A DNA stretch of 64,000 bases from Candidatus Sysuiplasma jiujiangense (GTDB lineage Archaea > Thermoplasmatota > Thermoplasmata > Sysuiplasmatales > Sysuiplasmataceae), in contig JAHEAD010000011.1 of the NCBI GenBank assembly GCA_019721075.1, positions 1-64,000 on the forward strand, given 5' to 3'. The notes beneath the pieces were generated by a model. That model was not told the DNA's origin and ran no database searches. It saw nothing but the letters and a program-made list of their open reading frames with translations. The position numbers and the translations under genes were made by a program. Of this stretch, positions 1 through 7,356 are shown in pieces (position 1 is the first letter of the stretch; every line of letters starts with the position of its first letter).

Positions 1-237
1 CATGCGATCCAATGCGGAAACTGTAATGTCCATGCTGAAGAGGAGACTCCCGGCAAAGATAAGGAAGAAGCTGCCGGAGAGAAAGAAGACGGAAGAGTTC
101 CTGAAGGCGGATGTGCACAATGTAAGGCAGTGCTGCTACCTCACATACACACATCCGGAAATGCTGAAAGGGACCGAACAGTAATTTTGTCCCAAAGCGA
201 GACCACTAGAAGCCTTTTTATAGAAGTGCTTACTTAA
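1..237 (+). CDS. C-terminal part of an unidentified Cys-pair (zinc-ribbon-like) protein
   Basis: The frame open from base 1 to the TAA at 235-237 reads two CxxC pairs (CGNC and CAQC) separated by a Glu/Lys-rich linker, then a basic and hydrophobic tail. Codons in this frame mostly begin with G, the usual coding bias, whereas the overlapping frame that begins ATG at base 2 lacks it, so I prefer this one. The gene starts outside the window. Two CxxC pairs suggest metal binding, but I do not recognise the family. The thermosome TATA box lies inside the last codons. Confidence 0.4.
   Translation, partial: HAIQCGNCNVHAEEETPGKDKEEAAGEKEDGRVPEGGCAQCKAVLLPHIHTSGNAERDRTVILSQSETTRSLFIEVLT
213..222 (+). 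promoter_or_regulatory. TATA box of the thermosome gene
   Basis: CTTTTTATAG lies about 100 bases before the thermosome ATG. With the usual archaeal spacing, transcription would begin near 244-248 and leave an untranslated leader of about 70 bases with a ribosome-binding site. Most promoters in this window look leaderless, so a leader this long is unusual here. Confidence 0.5.
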
Positions 238-317
238 CAATTCGCAACAAACAGTACGGTCTGCCGTCCGGATGGCGGGGCAGGCCTGCACAAGATCTGA
301 ACGAAGGGGTAAAAACT

Positions 318-1961
318 ATGATAGGACAAGCAGGAAATACACCAATACTGGTTCTGAAAGAAGGAACAAGAAGAGAAAAGGGAAAAGGTGCTCAGTTCGA
401 GAACATTGCAGCCGCAAAGGCTATTGCGGATGCAGTAAGAACAACGCTCGGACCGAGGGGAATGGACAAAATGCTGGTCGGGGGCCTTGGTGATGTCACA
501 ATCACAAATGACGGCGTGACAATACTCAAGGAACTCGAAGTCGAACATCCGGCGGCAAAAATGATCATTGAGGTTGCAAAGACTCAGGATGAGGAGGCCG
601 GCGACGGCACAACGACTTCGGTGGTTCTTGCAGGCGAATACCTGAAGAAGGCTGAATCGCTCATAGAGCAGAACGTCCACCCGACGGTCATCATCAAGGG
701 CTACAGAATGGCCGAAGCAAAGGCAATCGAAGTCCTTGAGAAGATATCTCTTCCCGTTTCAGTTAAGGACAAGGATGTCCTTGTGGACATTGCAAAGACG
801 GCCATGTACAGCAAGAGTGCCAGCAGCTCAATGGACGTGCTCGCGAAGGTTGCTGTTGACGCTGTTACCTCTGTTGTGGAGGAGAGGGACGGAAAATACC
901 TGGTCGACGACGACAACATTCAGTTCGTGAAGAAGCATGGCGCAAGCATAGACGAAACAGAGCTCATTTCCGGTATCATAGTCGACAAGGAGGCCGCGCA
1001 CACGGCAATGCCGAAACAGGTCGAAAAGGCAAAAATAGCACTGCTCGATGCGGCACTCGAAATCAAGAAGACGGAGATTGACGCAAAGATAGAGATAACC
1101 GACCCTTCGAAATTGCAGCTCTTCCTCACCGAAGAGGAAAACATGATAAAGAGGATGGTTGAGAAGGTGAACGAAAGCGGTGCAAATGTCGTGTTCTGCC
1201 AGAAGGGCATCGATGACCTGGCCGCACACTACCTTTCAAAGAACAAGGTCTATGCTGTCAAAAGGGTAAAGAAGTCCGATATGGAGAAACTGGCCAAGGC
1301 CACCGGCGCCAATATAGTCAGCAGAATAGACGATCTGACACCCTCGGACCTCGGAAACGCACAGCTCGTCGAAGAGAAAAAGGTGCTCGATGACAGAATG
1401 ACATTTGTCACCGGATGCAAGAATCCGAAGGCTGTTTCAGTTCTGATACGCGGCGGGACAGAGCATGTTGTCGACGAGATTGAGCGTTCACTTGTCGACG
1501 CCACCAGCGTGGTCTCTGTTGCAATCGAAGACGGAAGAATGACATACGGCGGAGGCGCGACAGCCACAGAGCTGGCGCTTAAACTTAGGGACTATGCAAC
1601 ATCCATCGGCGGAAGGGAACAGATTGCGATTGAGGCATACGCAGAGGCGATGGAGGTCATTCCGACAACACTGGCCGAAAATGCGGGTCTCGACCCGATT
1701 GACATACTGATTGACATCCGGAAGGCACACAAGAACGGACAGGTATCAGCCGGCGTCAATGTTGTCACGGGCAAAGTTGGTGACATGAAGAGGGAGAAGG
1801 TCATTGAACCGATACGCGTCGGAAAGCAGGCAATACACTCCGCAACGGACGCGGCCGTTATGATACTGAAGATAGACGACGTAATAGCATCAAAGGCCAA
1901 GGATCTCACGCCTCCGAGGGGCGGGCCCGGCGCAGGCGGAATGGGCGGAGACGAATACTGA
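318..1961 (+). CDS. ths: Thermosome (group II chaperonin) subunit
   Basis: This 547-aa protein is a subunit of the archaeal CCT-like chaperonin, which folds cytosolic proteins in a closed double-ring chamber using ATP. It has full family length. Visible signatures are the equatorial GPRGMDKML, the [10 protein letters not shown] stretch, the nucleotide-binding GDGTTT near residue 95, and a Gly/Met-rich tail ending GGMGGDEY, typical of thermosomes. A ribosome-binding site (AAGGGGT) lies eight bases before the ATG. It is transcribed alone behind its own TATA box. Subunit type (alpha or beta) cannot be assigned without comparison. Confidence 0.97.
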   Translation: MIGQAGNTPILVLKEGTRREKGKGAQFENIAAAKAIADAVRTTLGPRGMDKMLVGGLGDVTITNDGVTILKELEVEHPAAKMIIEVAKTQDEEAGDGTTTSVVLAGEYLKKAESLIEQNVHPTVIIKGYRMAEAKAIEVLEKISLPVSVKDKDVLVDIAKTAMYSKSASSSMDVLAKVAVDAVTSVVEERDGKYLVDDDNIQFVKKHGASIDETELISGIIVDKEAAHTAMPKQVEKAKIALLDAALEIKKTEIDAKIEITDPSKLQLFLTEEENMIKRMVEKVNESGANVVFCQKGIDDLAAHYLSKNKVYAVKRVKKSDMEKLAKATGANIVSRIDDLTPSDLGNAQLVEEKKVLDDRMTFVTGCKNPKAVSVLIRGGTEHVVDEIERSLVDATSVVSVAIEDGRMTYGGGATATELALKLRDYATSIGGREQIAIEAYAEAMEVIPTTLAENAGLDPIDILIDIRKAHKNGQVSAGVNVVTGKVGDMKREKVIEPIRVGKQAIHSATDAAVMILKIDDVIASKAKDLTPPRGGPGAGGMGGDEY

Positions 1962-2087
1962 AGCCGCCGGCTCAGGGACACTGCATCGCAGACAGTTCAA
2001 ACCATTTACATTTTTTCATTTATGTTTTTTTCACGGCAAAAGAGCGAAAGCATTAAATTTCAATCCAATGTTAGATGCGTGGTTGTT

Positions 2088-2300
2088 ATGGTAATGCCTC
2101 TCGCACTCCTCGAGAAATCGCTGAACAAACGCGTAACGCTGATACTGAAGGACAGCAGGGTCCTGGAAGGCAGACTTATCGGATATGATGAATTCATGAA
2201 CGTCGTTCTCGAAGACACCGAGGAAAGGACGGCAGACCAGACAAGGAAAATAGGCTCCGTCATACTGAGAGGGAACAACGTAGTTTGCATTTCGGCGTGA
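2088..2300 (+). CDS. Sm-like archaeal RNA-binding protein (LSm/SmAP)
   Basis: A 70-aa LSm protein: small ring-forming RNA-binding protein of the Sm fold. The Sm1 motif is seen in RVTLILKDSRVLEGRLIGYDEFMNVVLEDTEE, here cited by its key features: the conserved G of 'LEGRLIGYDEFMN' and the acidic loop. The Sm2 motif is IGSVILRGNNVVCI. The ATG at 2088 fits a leaderless transcript from the TATA-like GCATTAAATTT near 2050-2060. A longer in-frame start at 2022 would add a non-conserved extension and lie upstream of that promoter. Confidence 0.93.
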   Translation: MVMPLALLEKSLNKRVTLILKDSRVLEGRLIGYDEFMNVVLEDTEERTADQTRKIGSVILRGNNVVCISA

Positions 2301-2338
2301 GTTCAATGGCCTGCACCCTGAAAATGGTGTGATGCCTG

Positions 2339-3319
2339 TTGGTCAGTGCAGTCATTCTTGCGGGAGGACTCGGTACAAGACTGAGACCGCTGACCAATCA
2401 CATACCGAAGCCGCTGGTAAACATGGCGGGCACCCCGCTCATCAGGAGAATTGTTGATTCAATTCCTCAGGAGGTGGACAATGTATACATTGCCGCAGGA
2501 TACAGATCGGATGATTTGCGCGCCTACTTTACCAGCGCGGAGAATGTGCGACCCGGAATTGAGGTCGTGCCCGAAGAGAAGCCGCTGGGAACTGCCGGTG
2601 CGCTATGGAATCTGAGAAACAGACTCGGCGACGAATTTATCGTTTTCAACGGAGACGTGGTTAATTCACTCAGGATTGGCGATATGCTCTCCTTTCACAG
2701 ATCCATGGGGTCTACTGCAACAATATCTCTTTGGGAAGTGGATGAACCCGAACATTTCGGCATCGTGAGACTTGAGAAGGACTTCACAATCACTGAATTC
2801 ATGGAGAAGCCCAGGCGGGAGGAGGCCTTCAGCCGCCTCATCAATGCCGGAACATATATCATGGACAGCACCATATTCGACTCGATGGACGGCAGATCGT
2901 TCTCGCTGGAAAAGGATGTGTTTCCCGGACTCGCAGGATCCAGGCTGTATGGTTATCAGTTCAGCGGTTACTGGGTGGACTGCGGCTCCCTCCGTTCCTA
3001 CCTGACAGCGCAGAGGATATTGCTCACGATTGAAGGGCTGGGCATAGAGAAGGGTGCAAAAGTCGACGGCTGCGCAATAAGCAGGCCGGTGGCCGTCGAG
3101 CGCGGCGCCGCCGTGAAGGGTTCAAGGATAGGCCCCAACGTTTATATCGAGTCCGGTGCAGGCATTTCTGAAGGATGCGCAATAGAGAACAGCGTCATAA
3201 TGAGGGGGGCCGAGGCAGGAAGGGAGTGCACAATCAGCGGCTCGATTGTCGGTCCGTCTGTGCGCCTGCCGGACGGGCTGGAGAGCCACAATCAAATATT
3301 AGTGAGTTCATCGCAGTAG
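2339..3319 (+). CDS. Sugar-phosphate nucleotidyltransferase with left-handed beta-helix tail
   Basis: A 326-aa enzyme that activates a sugar 1-phosphate to an NDP-sugar for glycan synthesis. The N-terminal nucleotidyltransferase domain starts with the signature GGLGTRLRPLT and contains a NGDVVNS-type metal site and EKPRREEAF. The C-terminal ~90 residues have hexapeptide-like repeats (isoleucine/valine periodicity) of the left-handed beta helix. The start is TTG: upstream in-frame ATG 2324 meets TGA at once, and GGTG at 2326-2329 is well placed. Substrate (glucose-, mannose- or GlcNAc-1-phosphate) cannot be told. It is followed two bases later by the helicase. Confidence 0.88.
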   Translation: MVSAVILAGGLGTRLRPLTNHIPKPLVNMAGTPLIRRIVDSIPQEVDNVYIAAGYRSDDLRAYFTSAENVRPGIEVVPEEKPLGTAGALWNLRNRLGDEFIVFNGDVVNSLRIGDMLSFHRSMGSTATISLWEVDEPEHFGIVRLEKDFTITEFMEKPRREEAFSRLINAGTYIMDSTIFDSMDGRSFSLEKDVFPGLAGSRLYGYQFSGYWVDCGSLRSYLTAQRILLTIEGLGIEKGAKVDGCAISRPVAVERGAAVKGSRIGPNVYIESGAGISEGCAIENSVIMRGAEAGRECTISGSIVGPSVRLPDGLESHNQILVSSSQ

Positions 3320-3321
3320 GC

Positions 3322-4908
3322 GTGCAGAATTCCCAGTCGACACTTTTTGATTTCATCACAATAGACACTAAAAGGGGAATAGAAAGGGACGGGGAGTTTG
3401 TTTACCACCCGTTCCTGGCGGAGAAGGTTGTACAGTACAGGGAATTCCAGGTCGAACTGGCCAGGATTGCAGTTGACAGCAACCTGCTTGTTGTCCTGCC
3501 GACAGGTCTTGGGAAAACGCTGATTGCGATGCTGGCAGCAGCGGAGGTGCTGAGGAAGGGAGGGAAGAAGATACTTTTTCTTGCACCTACACGCCCGCTG
3601 GTGATGCAGCATCTAGAGAGTTTCAACAGAATGTTCTCCCTGAAATCGTTTGCGCTCTTCACCGGATCGATTCCGGCCTCTGACAGAAGAGAACTGTGGG
3701 TTTCAAAGCGAATAATTTTTTCCACACCGCAGTCAATAGACAATGATCTGAAAGAGAAGCTGTATGACCTCTCCGATGTTTCGCTCTGTGTGTTCGATGA
3801 GGCTCACAGGGCTGTAGGAAACTACTCCTACGTTGAGGTCGCAAAGCAGTGCACCGAAATGGGGGTGCGCATCCTCGGCCTCACGGCTTCTCCTGGAGCA
3901 AAGAGGGACAAGATAGAGGACATACTCGCAGCACTGAACATAGACAGGGTGGAAATCAGGGAAAGGGAGGACATCGATGTAAACTCCTACATCAAGGATG
4001 TGAAGGAGGATATCGTGAGGGTGAGGCTCACCGATGAGATGGACAAGCTGCTGAGGCCCATGGATGATCTGCTGCATGAGAAGATTGTCAGGCTGCAGAG
4101 AATGGGATTCCTGCGTTACAAGAAGGCTGACATGGTTTCCAGGAAGGATCTTCTCTCCGTGAGAGCGGCGATAATGGCAAGGAAAAAAAGAAGCGGCTAC
4201 CTGTTCGGCGCCATGCACAACAGCATTGTTGCAATCCATGCGTATCACTGCTCGGAGCTTCTGGAGACGCAGGGAATAGAGCCGCTGCGTCTGTATCTTG
4301 AAAGACTGTCAAATTCTGAAAAGCCCAGCAGGATAGAGAAGGGGTTTCTCAACGACAGCCGGGTGAAGGAGGTCGTCGGAATGCTCAAAACCGCCGGCAG
4401 TCTTTCCCATCCGAAAATTGTACGCCTGAAGGAAATACTGGAAGAGCAGATGGCACGGAAACCGGGCAGCCTCATAATGGTCTTCACGCAGTACCGCGAT
4501 ACGATAGAGAGTATTGCACCCGTACTGGAGGAAAGGGGCATCAGGTTCGAGAGATTCATAGGGCAGGCGGATCGCGGGAAGAACAGGGGGATGACCCAGA
4601 AGGAGCAGAAGAAGACGATTGGCGATTTCGCGGCCGGCAGGTTCAATGTTCTGCTTGCAAGCAGCATAGGGGAGGAGGGGATTGATGTCCCGGATGTGGA
4701 CCTGGTCGTTTTCTATGAGCCCATTCCCAGCGAAATAAGGTACATACAGAGAAAGGGGAGGACGGGAAGGAGCTCTGTCGGAAGGGTTGTAATCATGGTC
4801 GCGGAGAATACGCGTGATGAGGCTTTTCTGCGTGCAAGCTCGAAGAGGGAAAAGAAGATGAAGAGAATCGTCCGCTCTATGAAGGAGCGGGAGCGGGATG
4901 CCGGCTGA
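3322..4908 (+). CDS. Hef/FANCM-type superfamily 2 DNA helicase without nuclease domain
   Basis: This 528-aa protein matches the helicase half of archaeal Hef, which remodels stalled forks and branched DNA. Motif I is PTGLGKT, motif II is DEAH (FDEAHRAVGN), and motif VI is QRKGRTGR near residue 470. The insert between the RecA lobes is the helical region typical of Hef/FANCM. The protein ends in a basic tail right after the helicase, so the XPF-type nuclease and HhH part of full Hef is absent. The likely start is GTG 3322, two bases after the preceding stop; earlier in-frame starts overlap the upstream gene extensively. Confidence 0.9.
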   Translation: MQNSQSTLFDFITIDTKRGIERDGEFVYHPFLAEKVVQYREFQVELARIAVDSNLLVVLPTGLGKTLIAMLAAAEVLRKGGKKILFLAPTRPLVMQHLESFNRMFSLKSFALFTGSIPASDRRELWVSKRIIFSTPQSIDNDLKEKLYDLSDVSLCVFDEAHRAVGNYSYVEVAKQCTEMGVRILGLTASPGAKRDKIEDILAALNIDRVEIREREDIDVNSYIKDVKEDIVRVRLTDEMDKLLRPMDDLLHEKIVRLQRMGFLRYKKADMVSRKDLLSVRAAIMARKKRSGYLFGAMHNSIVAIHAYHCSELLETQGIEPLRLYLERLSNSEKPSRIEKGFLNDSRVKEVVGMLKTAGSLSHPKIVRLKEILEEQMARKPGSLIMVFTQYRDTIESIAPVLEERGIRFERFIGQADRGKNRGMTQKEQKKTIGDFAAGRFNVLLASSIGEEGIDVPDVDLVVFYEPIPSEIRYIQRKGRTGRSSVGRVVIMVAENTRDEAFLRASSKREKKMKRIVRSMKERERDAG

Positions 4909-4925
4909 TCCTGGTGCCGGTGCAC

Positions 4926-5684
4926 TCATTCCCGGACAGAAGGGTTCAGTGCGAGCTTTGTAGTGAGCATCTTCAGAAATGATTCGAGATGCTCAGCAAG
5001 TGATTCATTGTCGGTGAAACCGCACGCATTAAGATCCGGGGCCGCAATAAGAGCCTTCTTTCCGTCGCACACTATATCTGTGGCGAGCAGTTCCGTAACA
5101 CGGAAACTGTCGGTGTGCTCCGGCAGTTTGACGGAAGGGGCGGTTATGACGGTAATATGCACTCCCCGCTTCTTTGCATCGGCGAACTTCTTTCCGATCT
5201 TCTTGCGGATATCCCTGATGGCGGGCGTTGAGATTATAAGTCTGGAAGTCGCGGAATCGACGAGCTCGGCAATCTTCTCCATCACCTTTTCGTTTCCGAC
5301 AATTGTATAGATGAGCTGCGGAACGCCTTTCTCGCTCAGCATGCCGCTGACGAGTGAAAGTTTTCTGAATGCATCCCTTATCTGCTCGGCAACCTCATCC
5401 CCTTTCGTAATGGGGTCTTCCGGATGAAATACCTTCGGCTTGCCGGCAGACGAACTTGCGTACCCCCTCTTTTCCAGCAGCGTCAGAGCCTTGTATGCGG
5501 AAGTCCGCGGTATCTGGGCAACCTCTGCGACCCGCTGGGGCGTCCCGAAACTCAGCACAACAAGAGCCATGTACGAACGTGCTTCATATTCGGAGAGTCC
5601 GCAGTTTTTCAGCACTGCTATGACACTTTCATACTCCTGGCGGAGCTCATCGAGATTTTCCCCCAGAAGCTTAATGAGATTCAT
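4926..5684 (-). CDS. TrmB-like transcriptional regulator
   Basis: About 252 aa. The N-terminal winged helix (GLSEYEARSYMALVVLSFGTPQRVAEVAQIPRTSAYKALTLLEKRG region) is the TrmB DNA-binding domain, here preceded by a short leucine-rich helix. The rest resembles the TrmB effector part with a phospholipase-D-like fold (SRLIISTPAIRDIRKKI). TrmB proteins usually control sugar or central metabolism genes in archaea; the target here is unknown. Start ATG 5684 is chosen because a TATA box at 5711-5720 on this strand predicts initiation near 5690, giving a leaderless message. It is divergent from the ferredoxin gene and convergent with the helicase. Confidence 0.85.
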   Translation of the reverse strand: MNLIKLLGENLDELRQEYESVIAVLKNCGLSEYEARSYMALVVLSFGTPQRVAEVAQIPRTSAYKALTLLEKRGYASSSAGKPKVFHPEDPITKGDEVAEQIRDAFRKLSLVSGMLSEKGVPQLIYTIVGNEKVMEKIAELVDSATSRLIISTPAIRDIRKKIGKKFADAKKRGVHITVITAPSVKLPEHTDSFRVTELLATDIVCDGKKALIAAPDLNACGFTDNESLAEHLESFLKMLTTKLALNPSVRE

Positions 5685-5710
5685 GTATTTGTAGCACTTA
5701 TGACTACAAT

Positions 5711-5827
5711 ACATTTAAACTTATTCAGTGAAATCAGTGGACTGGACCGGAAGGCAGAGAGACGCCGGACGGTTGTCCCGTCCACGGCGCTTTCAGTCGG
5801 AATAAACTGCTGAATAGGGTTTAATAG
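5711..5827. promoter_or_regulatory. Divergent promoter region, regulator and ferredoxin
   Basis: Two TATA boxes face away from each other. GTTTAAATGT (reverse strand, 5711-5720) serves the TrmB-like gene, and GGGTTTAATAG (5817-5827) serves the ferredoxin. No obvious palindrome lies between them, so autoregulation is possible but not shown by sequence. Confidence 0.5.
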
Positions 5828-5858
5828 TAGTTGGAAGTTTGTTCGCGGAGGTATCGGA

Positions 5859-6053
5859 TTGATAGAACTAAACGATGACAGGTGCATGCATTGCGGCGCA
5901 TGCGTAGGTGCCTGCCCTGCAAATGCGATATACCTTAATGAGGTCATACTGGACTTCAATGACGACTGCACGGACTGCGGCCTTTGCGTAAAGGCATGCC
6001 CGGTGGGCGCCCTGAGTCTTATAAGGACGCGCGGTCTCAGGGTTCCCGCCTGA
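5859..6053 (+). CDS. 2[4Fe-4S] ferredoxin
   Basis: A 64-aa low-potential electron carrier. Two complete cluster motifs are visible: CMHCGACVGACP near residue 9 and CTDCGLCVKACP near residue 36. Translation starts at TTG 5859, seven bases after a strong GGAGGT. It sits 84 bases before geranylgeranyl reductase on the same strand. In Methanosarcina an adjacent ferredoxin supplies electrons for full reduction of lipid chains by that enzyme, so the same role is inferred here. Confidence 0.92.
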   Translation: MIELNDDRCMHCGACVGACPANAIYLNEVILDFNDDCTDCGLCVKACPVGALSLIRTRGLRVPA

Positions 6054-6137
6054 ACGAAGGATAAGGTTTTAAGCACGCCTTTCAATCGAGTACAAACAGT
6101 GATTTGAGACAAATCACTCCCATTGTCCGGTGCAGCT

Positions 6138-7331
6138 ATGTTCTTCAAAGACGAATACGATGTTGTTGTTGTCGGTGCCGGCCCCTCGGGCAGCACCGCA
6201 GCCAGATATGCGGCAATGAACGGCGCAGACGTCCTGCTGGTCGAAAAGAGACAGGAAATAGGGTCGCCGGTCAGATGCGGCGAGGGTGTCTCCATGGAAA
6301 TATTCAAACATGTGGACATTCAGCCGGATCCGCGCTGGTTCGTCAATCAGGTCACCGGCGCCCGTATTTTCGGCCCTTCGGGAAGGCATCTGCTGATCGA
6401 TGCCAAAAACGCCGGCGATGAGGTTGGTGCCGTCATCGAAAGGGACGAGTTCGACAAACATCTCGCGATGCTTGCTGCCAGGGCCGGAGCGGAAATTTCG
6501 ACAAAGACGGCTGTCATTTCGCTCCTGCATGACGACGGAAAAATCTCGGGAGTCACGCTAAGGCGCATGGGAGAAACCCGGGATGTCAGGGCAAAGCTGA
6601 TCATAGGAGCGGACGGTTTCGAATCGCAGGTTGCCAGGTGGGCCGGAATGAACACGAACCTCAAGACGCGCGACACCACCTCCAACCTGCAGTACCGTAT
6701 GACAGGTCTTGACCTGGACCCCAGATTCACTGACTTCTATATCGGATCTGTGGCTCCAGGTGGGTATGTATGGATATTTCCCAAGAGCAGGCAAGTCGCC
6801 AATGTCGGCATTGGTCTTCTGCTTTCGAAAATAAAGGGTGCCAGCGAGGCCAAGGACTATCTGGATGCATTCATAGAGAAGGACAGCCGCTTCAGGAATG
6901 CGGACATACTCGAAACTGTCAGCGGGGGTGTTTCCGTTAGCGCACCGCTTGACAGGACTGTCTCCGACGGCATAATGCTTGTCGGAGATGCTGCGAGGAT
7001 GATAGACCCTCTTACAGGCGGAGGAATAAGCAACGGCGTGATCGCCGGCAGCGTGTGCGGACGCATTGCAGCAGAGGCTGTGAAGGCCGGGGACGTATCG
7101 TCGGAATACCTCCAGCGTTACGAGGAAGGCTGGAGGGCGCTTCTCGAGGAAAAATTATACAGAGATTACATGGCAAAGGAGAAGCTGATATCACTTGACG
7201 ATGAAACGCTTGACAAGCTCATTGATGCGCTCTCGTCCGTTCCGATGGAAAACCTGTCGACGAAGGAGATACTCAGGGCCGTCAGGGAAAAATATCCCGA
7301 ACTCGTCAGGGAGTTCGAAGACCTGATCTGA
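6138..7331 (+). CDS. Digeranylgeranylglycerophospholipid reductase (geranylgeranyl reductase family)
   Basis: A 397-aa FAD enzyme that saturates the isoprenoid chains of archaeal membrane lipids. The N-terminal dinucleotide fold is YDVVVVGAGPSGSTAA, followed by the family CGEGVS motif near residue 53 and the FAD-binding GDAARMIDPLTGGGISNG near residue 280. ATG 6138 is preferred: GGTG at 6129-6132 is a good ribosome-binding site, and the upstream in-frame TTG adds only five residues. The TATA-like AAGGTTTTAAGC near 6063-6074 gives it a promoter of its own in addition to possible read-through from the ferredoxin. Confidence 0.92.
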   Translation: MFFKDEYDVVVVGAGPSGSTAARYAAMNGADVLLVEKRQEIGSPVRCGEGVSMEIFKHVDIQPDPRWFVNQVTGARIFGPSGRHLLIDAKNAGDEVGAVIERDEFDKHLAMLAARAGAEISTKTAVISLLHDDGKISGVTLRRMGETRDVRAKLIIGADGFESQVARWAGMNTNLKTRDTTSNLQYRMTGLDLDPRFTDFYIGSVAPGGYVWIFPKSRQVANVGIGLLLSKIKGASEAKDYLDAFIEKDSRFRNADILETVSGGVSVSAPLDRTVSDGIMLVGDAARMIDPLTGGGISNGVIAGSVCGRIAAEAVKAGDVSSEYLQRYEEGWRALLEEKLYRDYMAKEKLISLDDETLDKLIDALSSVPMENLSTKEILRAVREKYPELVREFEDLI

Positions 7332-7356
7332 GAACATCCGCCATGCAGGCTGATGA

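Noticed and set aside
2-184. 60-aa frame beginning ATG at base 2
   Set aside because: The overlapping frame open from base 1 has two CxxC pairs and the G-first codon bias of coding DNA; this one does not.
2022-2087. Longer start for the LSm protein
   Set aside because: It would place the start upstream of the probable TATA box and add residues absent from the family.
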